A stretch of DNA of 64,000 nt, taken from assembly GCA_017555205.1 (NCBI GenBank), contig JAFZGW010000009.1, positions 1 to 64,000 on the forward strand, in the 5' to 3' direction. Below are positions 1 through 8,276 of this stretch, in pieces (the first letter of the stretch is position 1; each line of letters opens with the position of its first letter). The translations under genes and the position numbers were made by a program. Source of the stretch: Akkermansia sp. (GTDB lineage Bacteria > Verrucomicrobiota > Verrucomicrobiia > Verrucomicrobiales > Akkermansiaceae). The notes beneath the pieces were generated by a model. The model was not told where the DNA came from. It made no database searches and was given only the letters and a program-made list of their open reading frames with translations.

Positions 1-94
1 GATGAATAAATATCCACGAAAGCTACTTGATGGGCGCTCAGCATGGCAACTAGCCAAAGTCTATTCTTTCCATTTTAACAGAATCCTAGCCTAA
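1..94 (+). pseudogene. C-terminal end of an IS30-like transposase (5' part outside window)
   Basis: An open frame enters from the left edge and stops at 92-94. It contains the stretch NKYPRKLLDGRSAWQLAK, which resembles the N-x-R-PRK-x-L-x-x-x-[ST]-P tail typical of IS30-family DDE transposases (family knowledge). Only about 30 residues are visible, so I cannot tell whether the full transposase is intact outside the window. Another integrase-core family could end the same way. The following 99 bases up to the next gene hold no ORF and no convincing promoter. Confidence 0.4.
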
Positions 95-193
95 GTCCCA
101 TTTTTTTCACCTCTGTCGCATTTATCCTTGCAATTCACAATTTTGGCCTTTTACTGATTAGTATGATGTGATAAACTCTCGCCTGTACGGAAC

Positions 194-997
194 ATGCGTT
201 CGGATTATTACCAGCTTCTGGATGTAGGGGAAAAGGCGACAGCCGCTGAAATTAAGGCGGCATACCGTCGCCAGGCTAAACTGTACCACCCCGACCTGAA
301 TGTGGGCAACCCTGTGGCGGAAGAGCGTTTTAAATTAGTGGCTGAGGCTTACCGTACCTTGGGTGAACCCTCTCGTCGTGCTGATTATGATGCCTGGCTG
401 GAGCGTCATAAACGCCTGAGCAATGCACCTGAACTGGCCGCCATGGCTGCGCGTCGTACGGTGCGTGTTTCGGTACGCCATGCTTATGAACGGCGTGAGC
501 GGCGCGGGCGCCATCGTCGAGCAGAGCGCTCCGGCGCTTACAGCAGCAGAATTCCCCGCATGTTTACGCTGCGCCATAAAGGCGAATCGGGGATGATGCA
601 TTTTGTGATGTTTTACTCCATTTGCCTGGCGGTTATGATTCCCTGGTTTATTGGTTATGCCGGGCGCGAAGCGCCACAGACTATGGCTGATCATAAACCG
701 GCCTCTCACCGCTTGCCGGGGGAATCTGATTTACCCCCTGAGGTGCAGGAGCGGGAGCTGCGCAATTTTCATGAGCGCATCATTCAGGCTGCTCATGCCG
801 GGGAGCCCTGGGCTCAGTTTCGCTATGGTATGATGTTGTACCATGGTTATCAGGGCTTGCCTCAGGATAGAGAGGCTGCACTGAAGTGGTGGCAACAGGC
901 TGCTGATGCCGGCCATACGTCTGCCGCCCGCATGTTGGAGGCGGCCCGCAAAGCTGTACCTCAGCAGCCTGAGCAGGAAGAAAAACCGGAAAAATAA
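194..997 (+). CDS. Membrane-anchored J-domain protein with a C-terminal Sel1 repeat
   Basis: 267 aa. Residues 4-70 form a J domain with the HPD tripeptide at 32-34, the site that stimulates DnaK-type Hsp70 ATPase. A basic, Arg-rich linker (about 86-122) leads to one transmembrane helix at about 136-156. A single Sel1-type repeat follows at about 198-250 and the tail is charged. There is no Gly/Phe region or zinc-finger domain, so this is not canonical DnaJ. The topology implies a J domain in the cytoplasm and Sel1 repeat outside the membrane (inference), perhaps recruiting Hsp70 to the membrane. The ATG follows a weak AT-rich promoter-like region with no Shine-Dalgarno. Confidence 0.85.
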   Translation: MRSDYYQLLDVGEKATAAEIKAAYRRQAKLYHPDLNVGNPVAEERFKLVAEAYRTLGEPSRRADYDAWLERHKRLSNAPELAAMAARRTVRVSVRHAYERRERRGRHRRAERSGAYSSRIPRMFTLRHKGESGMMHFVMFYSICLAVMIPWFIGYAGREAPQTMADHKPASHRLPGESDLPPEVQERELRNFHERIIQAAHAGEPWAQFRYGMMLYHGYQGLPQDREAALKWWQQAADAGHTSAARMLEAARKAVPQQPEQEEKPEK

Positions 998-998
998 A

Positions 999-1022
999 CC
1001 TCTGCTCATTTCTGAGCAGAGG
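999..1022. terminator. Bidirectional terminator between the DnaJ-like gene and trpS
   Basis: CCTCTGCTCA (999-1008) and TGAGCAGAGG (1013-1022) form a perfect 10-bp stem with a 4-nt loop. It sits between convergent genes. Read on the minus strand it is followed by a T-rich run, so it best serves trpS. Confidence 0.8.
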
Positions 1023-1050
1023 GCTGTGTTAAACTTTTTGTTGAGAGGGG

Positions 1051-2025
1051 TTAGTGCCATACCAGACCTACGGCTTCGCGCAGGCGGGTCATGGTGGCAG
1101 CAGCTTCTTCACGGGCGCGGGTTGCACCGTCTTTCAGCACCTGACTTACATAGTCAGGGTTGGCAACAATCCATTCTCTCTTTTCGCGAGCCGTGCGGAA
1201 GTATTCCCAATAGGCTTCAAAGACATCCTTCTTGAACTGGCCGTAGCCCACGCCGCCACGTTGGTGAGCTGCTACCATTTCATCGTATTGCTCAGGAGTG
1301 GCAAAGAGTTTGTAGATAGCGAGGATGATGGAGCCTTCGGTGGGTTTAGGGGCTTCCAAAGGCGTGGCATCGGTCACAATCTTCTTGTTGATGAGTTTAC
1401 GCAGCGGCTTTTCCTCACCGAAAATCGGCAGGGTGTTGCCATAACTCTTGCTCATCTTCTGGCCATCCAGACCGGGTACGACAGCTGTAACCTCGCTGAT
1501 GATAGCCTCCGGCAGTTTGAAGATGTCAGCACCGAAGGTGTCATTAATCTTGGCTGCCAAATCACGGGTGACTTCGAGGTGCTGTTTCTGGTCCTTACCC
1601 ACGGGTACAGCATCGCTGTTGTAGAGCAGAATGTCTGCCGCCATCAGGGCGGGGTAAGCAAAGAGAGCGTGGCTGGGGGAAAAGCCTTTAGCCACCTTGT
1701 CTTTGTATGAGTGGCAGCGCTCCAGTAGCCCCATTGGGCAAACGGTGGAAAGAATCCATGCGAGTTCGTTTACCTCGGGTACCGCAGACTGGGAGAAAAG
1801 AACGGCTTTCTTGGGGTCGAGGCCGCAGGCCAGGAAATCCACGGCCAGACTGAGGGTGTTATCGCGCAGCTTCTGAGCACTCTCCATGGTGGTCATGGCG
1901 TGGTAATTGGCGATGAAGTAGAAGGCCTCGCCCTTTTCCTGCAGTTCTACGGCAGGTTTGATGGCTCCGAAGTAGTTACCGATGTGCAGTTGGCCGCTGG
2001 GTTGTAATCCTGTGAGGAATCGCAT
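1051..2025 (-). CDS. trpS: Tryptophanyl-tRNA synthetase
   Basis: 324 aa, the usual length for bacterial TrpRS. It charges tRNA-Trp. The class I signature HIGN is at residues 16-19 (GQLHIGNYFGA) and the KMSKS loop reads QKMSKSYGN. The N-terminus MRFLTGLQPSGQLHIGN matches the family start, supporting ATG at 2025. The upstream thioredoxin-like gene ends 32 nt away on the same strand, so the two may be co-transcribed. Confidence 0.97.
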   Translation of the reverse strand: MRFLTGLQPSGQLHIGNYFGAIKPAVELQEKGEAFYFIANYHAMTTMESAQKLRDNTLSLAVDFLACGLDPKKAVLFSQSAVPEVNELAWILSTVCPMGLLERCHSYKDKVAKGFSPSHALFAYPALMAADILLYNSDAVPVGKDQKQHLEVTRDLAAKINDTFGADIFKLPEAIISEVTAVVPGLDGQKMSKSYGNTLPIFGEEKPLRKLINKKIVTDATPLEAPKPTEGSIILAIYKLFATPEQYDEMVAAHQRGGVGYGQFKKDVFEAYWEYFRTAREKREWIVANPDYVSQVLKDGATRAREEAAATMTRLREAVGLVWH

Positions 2026-2057
2026 GGTAATAAGTGATGTCTTTGTAGTGAAAATAA

Positions 2058-2609
2058 TCAGCTCTCGCTGTTGGTAAGGATGTTGTGGATGTAGTTCCGC
2101 ATGGCCTCCGTGCTCTTGGCCCCTTCAATGGTACGCAGTTTTACACCCTCTGTATAAAGAATGGTGGTGGGAACCTTGGTCAGATTGAATTCTTCCGCAA
2201 TGACGGGGAACTCGTCAGCATTGATTTCAATTACCTGCAGGTTCCCTTTTTCTTCCTTGGCTAAGGTTTGTAGTGCCTGGCGCATGGCATCGCTATGCTT
2301 GCACCAGGGAGCTGTAAATACGAGTAACAGACTGCGGCCGGAAACTTCCGTCACCTGGCGCATATCTTCCCCTTTGTATAGGCTGTACAGCTCATACTTG
2401 GGGGCACCGGGTAAGCCGGTAGGTATGTTAAGGTCTTTACGTATGAGCGATTCGAGCGATTCTCGCTGGGGGTTTGGTGCCGGCTTGGTAGCCGTGGTGA
2501 ATTGAGCTGCACGCGCAGCCTGCTCTTCGGCTGAGTCTTTGCAGCCACTCCCCAGCATGAGGAGAGGAGCGCAGATGAGCAGTAACGATGTGCGCAATGC
2601 CTGTTTCAT
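2058..2609 (-). CDS. Thioredoxin-fold lipoprotein with a CxxS active site
   Basis: 183 aa. A hydrophobic signal peptide ends in a lipobox (LGSGC, Cys about 23), predicting a lipid-anchored envelope protein. Residues about 65-180 have a thioredoxin fold: the active-site segment is APWCKHSD (Cys103, Ser106) and the cis-Pro loop is KVPTTILY (Pro147). The second active-site cysteine is replaced by serine. This arrangement is known from monothiol thioredoxin-like proteins and disfavours simple disulfide reduction. It lies between trpS and the HU-like gene, all on the minus strand and closely spaced (4 nt to the latter). Confidence 0.85.
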   Translation of the reverse strand: MKQALRTSLLLICAPLLMLGSGCKDSAEEQAARAAQFTTATKPAPNPQRESLESLIRKDLNIPTGLPGAPKYELYSLYKGEDMRQVTEVSGRSLLLVFTAPWCKHSDAMRQALQTLAKEEKGNLQVIEINADEFPVIAEEFNLTKVPTTILYTEGVKLRTIEGAKSTEAMRNYIHNILTNSES

Positions 2610-2613
2610 GCCC

Positions 2614-2925
2614 TTATTCTTTCACTTTATTGGCTTGGTGTGAAGTCTGTAGTGTGTCATTTGTCCCTTTTGGCGGGGCAATGAAGCGCAATACCCGGCG
2701 CTCAGGCAGAATGAGCTCCTTATTGCTGCCGGGCAGCAACAAACGGCGCGGAGCTGCTTTGCGCAGACGGAAAGAACCAAAACGGGCAAGTTTAACCTCT
2801 CCGTCTTCTCGTAATCCGTCTTGTATGGCTCGCGTTACGGCATTTAAAGCCAGCTCGGCAGCATTCTGGGTAGCGGTGCCGCCGAGCGATTTTCGTATGA
2901 GCTCCAGCAATTCCTTACGGTTCAT
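2614..2925 (-). CDS. HU/IHF-family DNA-binding protein, divergent arm
   Basis: 103 aa. The N-terminal dimerisation part (MNRKELLELIRKSLGG...) and the RFGSFRLRKAAPRR segment fit the HU/IHF family of nucleoid proteins that bend DNA. The beta-arm region is unusual: where HU carries a GRNP-type tip, this protein has LLLPGSNKELILPERR, and a short polar tail follows. It overlaps the end of the upstream secreted-protein gene by 4 nt (start 2925, upstream stop at 2922), indicating translational coupling. Confidence 0.85.
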   Translation of the reverse strand: MNRKELLELIRKSLGGTATQNAAELALNAVTRAIQDGLREDGEVKLARFGSFRLRKAAPRRLLLPGSNKELILPERRVLRFIAPPKGTNDTLQTSHQANKVKE

Positions 2926-3386
2926 TCCGCGGGGACTATGAGTTGCTTATCTGCAAAGTTACGGTGGCGGACAAACTCTCGCGTAGTAATGAGGTTAGTC
3001 TGTTCGCAGCGTTTGCGACTGGCAAGGTAACGGCGTTGCAAATCTTCAAGTCGGGTACGCTGTGCAGGATTAGCTTGCAGCTGGCGGTTGACCTCCATGG
3101 CCATGTCTGGGTTATGGAGCATGTGACCCATAGCCAGATTAAGACGACCGTGAAGTGCTTCGATTTTAGCACCTACGAGGGCTGCGCTTTCGGCATTCGT
3201 AACGCTGTTCTGCAGAGGAATGAGCTCCCCGTATATGATGCTGACAAGGTTGATATACATGTTAGCATGCTCGCGAGGACTCAGCAATTCATAAGGCGTT
3301 ACTTCGCTGGGCGGCAACTCGTGAGCTCCGACGGGTGATATGAACGCAGCGGCGAGGGCTGCAATAATAAAAGGAGTCTGTTTCAT
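2922..3386 (-). CDS. Secreted hypothetical protein
   Basis: 154 aa when started at the ATG at 3386, chosen because it opens a clear signal peptide (MKQTPFIIAALAAAFISPVGA, cleavage after Ala about 20). A longer in-frame extension upstream would bury that signal and overlap the metallopeptidase gene. The mature part is helical, mixed-charge and contains two Cys-poor segments; I recognise no domain. It is the first gene of a tight cluster with the HU-like and thioredoxin-like genes. Confidence 0.7.
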   Translation of the reverse strand: MKQTPFIIAALAAAFISPVGAHELPPSEVTPYELLSPREHANMYINLVSIIYGELIPLQNSVTNAESAALVGAKIEALHGRLNLAMGHMLHNPDMAMEVNRQLQANPAQRTRLEDLQRRYLASRKRCEQTNLITTREFVRHRNFADKQLIVPAE

Positions 3387-3426
3387 GTAATGTTCGCGGT
3401 AAAATCCTAAAAGTCGATGGGTATGA

Positions 3427-4224
3427 TTATTCATTGCGGCTGCGAGCGTTGAGCAGCATGAGCGCATAATATACCAGCATGGCAATGGAGGAGAGTGCCG
3501 CTGCAACATAGGTCATGGCTGCCCAGCGAAGTGCCGTTCCGGCCTGCCCGTGCATGGCTCGACTGGCTAATCCGGATTGCTCCATCCAAGCCAGAGCCCG
3601 ACGCGAAGCATCAAATTCTACAGGCAGCGTGACCAGTGCAAATACCGTGGTTGTGGCAAACAAGGCCAAGCCTATCCACGCTATAGTTGTTCCCGTGCCA
3701 AGAGCTACCAGCACCAGCCCGGCCATCAGAATCAACTGCCCGAGGCGAGAACCGATATTGACCAGCGGTACCAGTTCGCTGCGCAGCGTAAGCCAAGGAT
3801 AGGCCTGAGCATGCTGCACGGCATGTCCGCATTCATGCGCCGCCACAGCCATGGCGGCTACGGTGGCTTCCGAGTAAACGGTGTCGCTCAGATTGACCGT
3901 GCGATTGGCCGGATTGTAGTGATCGGTGAGTGCCCCGGGGGTGTGGGTAACCTGTACATCATGCAACCCATACTGCGCCAACATACGACGAGCTACCTCC
4001 GCACCGGTCAGCGGTGCCGGAGTGGAAGAATATTCCTTCATACTGGCCTGCATGCGGTTTTGTACAATGCCGCCAATCAGACCGGCAAGGAGGATGAGCC
4101 CCACGCCGATAATGGTTGCACCGCCGTACATGCCCATTCCGCTGCCGGAGGTCGTCATATAACCGGCTTGGTCGCTGTAGTAGGTGCCGTATTGAGCTAA
4201 TGTTGTAAAGATGAATTCAGTCAT
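3427..4224 (-). CDS. Membrane zinc metallopeptidase, YugP type
   Basis: 265 aa. The zinc-binding motif HECGH (about 130-134) in the context VAAHECGHAVQHAQ is typical of the YugP/neutral zinc metallopeptidase 2 family. A transmembrane helix lies at about 36-54, with two or three more after residue 150 (MAGLVLVALGTGTTIAWIGLALFATTTVFAL and a C-terminal helix). The family's substrates are unknown; the topology predicts a membrane-embedded protease. The length and motif spacing are normal for the family. Confidence 0.9.
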   Translation of the reverse strand: MTEFIFTTLAQYGTYYSDQAGYMTTSGSGMGMYGGATIIGVGLILLAGLIGGIVQNRMQASMKEYSSTPAPLTGAEVARRMLAQYGLHDVQVTHTPGALTDHYNPANRTVNLSDTVYSEATVAAMAVAAHECGHAVQHAQAYPWLTLRSELVPLVNIGSRLGQLILMAGLVLVALGTGTTIAWIGLALFATTTVFALVTLPVEFDASRRALAWMEQSGLASRAMHGQAGTALRWAAMTYVAAALSSIAMLVYYALMLLNARSRNE

Positions 4225-4406
4225 GTTTATCTGTATCGTATCATTAAGACACCTTTCCCGCCATTCTTGTTCACGTGTGTATGGTAGATTTTCTCGTCAT
4301 GGTGCGATTATTTTCTGTCTTTCTTGTCTGAAAAACTCTTGACCGATGAATGAGAGAACTGATATAATTGCTCCTAGTTAAAGGTGAGCTAAACAAATCT
4401 AAAGAC

Positions 4407-5819
4407 ATGGTGCAAATTAAAAAAAGTGTGTTGGGGGCATTTTTATGTTACCTACTCTTTGTCCTTTTGAGTATTGGTTTTATGATTCCTTTTTTACCGG
4501 GAGCAGACGGTCATAGAATGTCGATTGATGCAGTAAACGCATATGCTCCTTTGATAGAGTCTGGTGAAATTACTAATTGGCATAGTGCATTATTTTTAAT
4601 TGAGTGTCGATTTTTTTTATTGATTGTAGATTGTGTTTTTGGTAGTAAATTAGCGGGGTTAGAAGTTTTGTACATTGTATGGTGGATAGCATTTGTGTTA
4701 ATTGTTTTGAGTTTGATGCTAATAGCGTGGAGATTAAGTCGAAATAATATAATTTGGGTTTATTTGCTTCCTTTTATTTCTCCTCTATGTGCATATCTTG
4801 GTACAGCGATGGGATGGAGTGGATATTATGGCTTGGATTTTTATTGGTGTTCTTTGATGTTATTCGCAATCGCTCTTTTGGTATCATACGTAAAATGTTC
4901 TTCTCGTTTAGCGAAAACGATATTGCTATTCACTATGCTTATTGTTTTTTTGCATATGCTTTCGTTCCGAAGAAACTCAATTTTTGTTGTCATTTTTCTC
5001 GGCAGCTATCTCATGGGAGTATTTTCGTACCGTAGAATAAATAGAACCATTGCAGTATTCTTGAAGTCTGGATGGAGATCCGTTATTAGTACAGCTGCTG
5101 TTTTTCTTCTGTATTTTGTCTCTAATACATTTGTGGATTCCGTATTTAATGTAGAACGCATGCGCCCTTTGTACCCAATGATGGAGTCAGATATGCGTAT
5201 TTGTGCAATTTTAAATGGTGAACAGGCTACAAGGCAATATAAACAGTCAAAACAGGTTTTGGCTGATAATATTTGTTCTTCTTGTGTGATGAGAGATTAT
5301 AGTATGATGGGGGCTAACGATATTACTTGGTCGAAATATCAAGAAGAGTATGTATCGATGTGGAAAGAAAAGCCCTTCTCAATGGCTGCATCTTTAATTA
5401 TTCAGCGCATTCAATTTTATTGCAGCGGGCAAAATTATTCTTGGTTAACTTCTTCAGTGGAGTATTTATTTCCCGCTGTCAAAAACAATAGAGATGCTTG
5501 GCGTTATTCTGGATATTTGGCAAGAAGACCATTGGGGCGACTCGCACTTTTGTTTGCTCCTTTCATACTTCTTTTATTAGTTAAGATAGTAAAGAAACTA
5601 TGCTTGTCTGATGTAGAAAATGCCGTAATTACAGTTACTTGCTGGAGTTCTATTTTATATTCGTTAAGTTATTTATTGGTTTCTCCAATGGTACATCCAA
5701 GATATTTGGCTCCTTCGTGCATGTTATCTATTTATGCTTGTGTAATGTTTGCTTTTATGCTCGTCATACGAGGCGTCAAGAGAATAGGGAGTTTGTATGG
5801 TAGTGGTGAAAAACTTTAA
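4407..5819 (+). CDS. Polytopic membrane protein of unknown function, AT-rich
   Basis: About 470 aa with roughly ten to twelve hydrophobic helices. The ATG at 4407 is preferred to a TTG at 4368 because the first helix begins soon after it. The first periplasmic loop contains GADGHRMSIDAVNAYAPL with an Asp that could correspond to the loop acid of GT-C glycosyltransferases, but I cannot confirm the family. The gene is much more AT-rich than its neighbours, is isolated on the plus strand and sits beside a decayed transposase, which suggests horizontal acquisition. It may be a surface-polysaccharide enzyme (inference only). Confidence 0.65.
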   Translation: MVQIKKSVLGAFLCYLLFVLLSIGFMIPFLPGADGHRMSIDAVNAYAPLIESGEITNWHSALFLIECRFFLLIVDCVFGSKLAGLEVLYIVWWIAFVLIVLSLMLIAWRLSRNNIIWVYLLPFISPLCAYLGTAMGWSGYYGLDFYWCSLMLFAIALLVSYVKCSSRLAKTILLFTMLIVFLHMLSFRRNSIFVVIFLGSYLMGVFSYRRINRTIAVFLKSGWRSVISTAAVFLLYFVSNTFVDSVFNVERMRPLYPMMESDMRICAILNGEQATRQYKQSKQVLADNICSSCVMRDYSMMGANDITWSKYQEEYVSMWKEKPFSMAASLIIQRIQFYCSGQNYSWLTSSVEYLFPAVKNNRDAWRYSGYLARRPLGRLALLFAPFILLLLVKIVKKLCLSDVENAVITVTCWSSILYSLSYLLVSPMVHPRYLAPSCMLSIYACVMFAFMLVIRGVKRIGSLYGSGEKL

Positions 5820-5949
5820 AGAAGGAGCTCATTCTCATCTAACAGGGGGATAAAACTACGCCTCCGATATGCATGAATACTGGAGTTTGAGAAGTATTTT
5901 TTTGAAAAAAAGTTTAGGCTCTATAATTTGCTGGCGGATTTCATGGGGG

Positions 5950-6360
5950 AAGTTGTCCTATATATCTGCCGTTCGATAGCATTCAAGTTAAAGCTTACAA
6001 AGGTTTGAATCATAAAAACTCGCTTCCTCAGCGGCTGCGATTCAGGTCATATGTGCCGGAGGCAGTCTTGTCTATATTATTGCTCAGAAAACTGACAGTT
6101 ATTTCTTGTTGTTACTATCCAGCACTTTCACTAAAATGTGTTTGAAGCTTCGTGGGTAACGCATGTAACTTATCTTTCCTGTAAGTTCCTCTTCCTCATC
6201 TTTCAAAATGATAGGATAATGGGCTTCCTTGCTCTCTCGAGGGGTGTTTGTCTGCCTTTATTGCGCGACTTTAAGACCTTCACTTTTATGTTGGACTTGC
6301 TTCTGGTTACCCAGCATACCCAGTTTTCTGTTAGTGTATATATGGTAAATTCGTTATGAA
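5950..6360 (-). pseudogene. Decayed IS4-type transposase C-terminal fragment
   Basis: Reading the minus strand and moving between frames gives NWVCWVTRSKSNIK, then HYPIILKDEEEELTGKIS, then FKHILVKVLDSNN, then NNIDKTASGTYDLNRSR. These match in order the FVTRAKSN, I-x-LTG, R-x-V-x-D and FLTNN-D-x-A...LY-x-RW blocks of IS4-family DDE transposases (family knowledge). At least two frame changes and several stops interrupt it, including TGA where the RW tryptophan should be. The N-terminal half is missing. The rest of the 5820-6403 gap holds no other feature I can identify. Confidence 0.7.
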
Positions 6361-6403
6361 TAATAAGGATTAGGTTAGCTTTATAAGTTAAATAATATGA
6401 GGG

Positions 6404-7315
6404 TTATAGATTTCGGACATTGGCGGTTAAGTGTTCAAGCCCGATGCGACGTATGGGGGTGCCTGCGAAGAGCTGCTCAAACTCTTGCTGTGAGAGTTGT
6501 GATAGCTTTTCAGAACTCATTGCGGCAAATGTTGCCGGCATGAGCAGGTGCGGGTCGATGGGGCGAAGCGGAGCTCCCGGTCGGGGGGTATTCCAGGGGC
6601 AGGCTTCTTGGCAGGCGTCGCAGCCGTAAAGATGGTTGCCTTGAGCCGCGCGTATGTCATCGGGCATGTCTTGATGTGCTTCGATGGTCCAGTAGGACAG
6701 GCATCGACGGGCATCGCAACTGCCGTTTTTCAGAGCGGCTGTGGGGCAGGCCTGTTCACAGCGGTGGCAATTGCCGCAGCGGTTGGTCACGGGGCTGTCG
6801 TACGGAAGCTCCAAAGTGGTCAGTATGCTGGCCAGAAAGCAGTAGGAGCCCCCGTGCTGCCGAATAAGCAATCCGTTGCGTCCAATCCACCCCAAGCCGG
6901 CCTGAGCTGCAAAAAAGCGCTCGCTGATGGGGCCTGAATCTGAAAAACAACGCTGAGTGCCACCATAGAAGGAGAGGGTTTCATCGATGTCTGCCAGTTT
7001 AGCTGCCAGCAATTTGTGGTAATCTTCCCCTTGTGCATAGCGGGCAACAGCCCCCGAGGTACAGCGGGAGTCGTGCCGGGGGTATTCGTAGGTGAGCATG
7101 ATGACGCTTCGCACCCCGGGCAAAACCAGTTCAGGATTGAGGCGGGCCGGGAGATGGCGCTCCATCCACTCCATATCGGCATGTTGTCCTTCGGCCAGCC
7201 AATTCTGCAACCGTTCCCCCTGGTCTGCGTGCGCCGGGGCTATGCCCAGAGCCGAGAATCCCAGTAAGTGCGCAGCATATTCTGCGGCATGACGAATGAT
7301 ATGAGGAGCTGTCAT
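6404..7315 (-). CDS. queG: Epoxyqueuosine reductase
   Basis: 303 aa. QueG uses cobalamin and two [4Fe-4S] clusters to reduce epoxyqueuosine in tRNA to queuosine. Two ferredoxin-like cysteine sets are visible: CGNCHRCEQACP and YGCDACQEACPWN. The RFFAAQAGLGWIGRNG segment is also characteristic. It is slightly shorter than many homologues because the C-terminal HEAT-like part is absent. Start ATG at 7315; the upstream Sel1 gene ends 11 nt before it, so the three genes from the prepilin peptidase down probably form one operon. Confidence 0.95.
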   Translation of the reverse strand: MTAPHIIRHAAEYAAHLLGFSALGIAPAHADQGERLQNWLAEGQHADMEWMERHLPARLNPELVLPGVRSVIMLTYEYPRHDSRCTSGAVARYAQGEDYHKLLAAKLADIDETLSFYGGTQRCFSDSGPISERFFAAQAGLGWIGRNGLLIRQHGGSYCFLASILTTLELPYDSPVTNRCGNCHRCEQACPTAALKNGSCDARRCLSYWTIEAHQDMPDDIRAAQGNHLYGCDACQEACPWNTPRPGAPLRPIDPHLLMPATFAAMSSEKLSQLSQQEFEQLFAGTPIRRIGLEHLTANVRNL

Positions 7316-7325
7316 TTAGCGCAGG

Positions 7326-8276
7326 TCAGAGAAAGGGCGTGGAAAGTCGTTTTTTGGCTTGTTCGGAAAGAGGGAGAGCTTCAATAATCTGAAGTGCTGC
7401 ATGGTTAATTCGCGCTGCTCGGGGGGTGCCGGTTTCCAGCTCAGCGCGAATAAAAGCCAATCTCTGCATGTTGGCAGAGGCTTCTTTATTGCCCAAATCT
7501 GCCGCTTTTTTATAAAGATGCAGGGCTGTGGTGAGGTCGCGCGATGTGGTAATGCCGCGCTCGTACATGGCGGCTAGGTTATTAATGGCTCGGGCGTCTT
7601 TCATCTTTTCGCCCAGTTGGTAGCACTCAAAGGCCAGTTCGGGCATGGGGCGGGGTAAGCCCATGCCGGTCATATACATGTGGCCGAGGTAAAAGAAAAC
7701 ATTGGGGGTGTCGGGGGCTTTTCGTGCCTGGTCACGCAGCAGCTGAAGTGCCTTGCGAGGGTCGCTGTAGGGTTTGTTTTTATCGGTGAGGTAGCGGGCC
7801 AGTTCAACGCGAGCCTTGCCTTCGCCCTCGTTAGCGGCTTTCAGCATCCAATGGAGAGCCTTTTTTTCAGATTTCGCGCAACCTGCGCCTTTTTCGCAGT
7901 AGAGGGCATAACGGAACATGCACTCCCGCTTGACTCGGGCGGATTCAGGGTGTTCTTCATCGAGGCGTAGTTTGCCCTCTGCTACCGCCTCAGCCAGTAC
8001 TGCGGCTTTCTCGGGGTGGGTGTCGAGCCCTTTGCGGCGCCCTTCGTAGACATCGAGTAACAGCTCAATGGCCAGAGGGTGCCCCCATTGTGCACATTTT
8101 TCCAGCATGGCTGTTACGCCGTATACATTGCTGATGCTGCGGTCATCGAGAATGAAAGCCGCGCGTGTGTACATGCCCTCCACATCGCGAGGGCGTGTAG
8201 TGGTGACCTCTTGTGCGATAAGAGGCTGAGCACTGAAAATCAGAGCGAAGCAGAGGCTGATATATTTAGTGTGCAA
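7326..8276 (-). CDS. Secreted Sel1-repeat protein with TTG start
   Basis: 316 aa from a TTG at 8276. I chose this start because it opens directly into a signal peptide (HTKYISLCFALIFSAQPLIA) and overlaps the end of the prepilin peptidase gene by 11 nt; the only upstream in-frame ATG lies deep inside that gene. The mature protein is made of tetratricopeptide-like Sel1 repeats (for example AQWGHPLAIELLLDVYEG and GNKEASANMQRLA). Sel1 repeats are protein-interaction scaffolds. Its cellular role is unknown. Confidence 0.75.
   Translation of the reverse strand: MHTKYISLCFALIFSAQPLIAQEVTTTRPRDVEGMYTRAAFILDDRSISNVYGVTAMLEKCAQWGHPLAIELLLDVYEGRRKGLDTHPEKAAVLAEAVAEGKLRLDEEHPESARVKRECMFRYALYCEKGAGCAKSEKKALHWMLKAANEGEGKARVELARYLTDKNKPYSDPRKALQLLRDQARKAPDTPNVFFYLGHMYMTGMGLPRPMPELAFECYQLGEKMKDARAINNLAAMYERGITTSRDLTTALHLYKKAADLGNKEASANMQRLAFIRAELETGTPRAARINHAALQIIEALPLSEQAKKRLSTPFL

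Noticed and set aside
6138..6359. A 73-codon plus-strand ORF in the gap before queG
   Set aside because: The opposite strand matches IS4-type transposase blocks, and the plus-strand product has no recognisable features.
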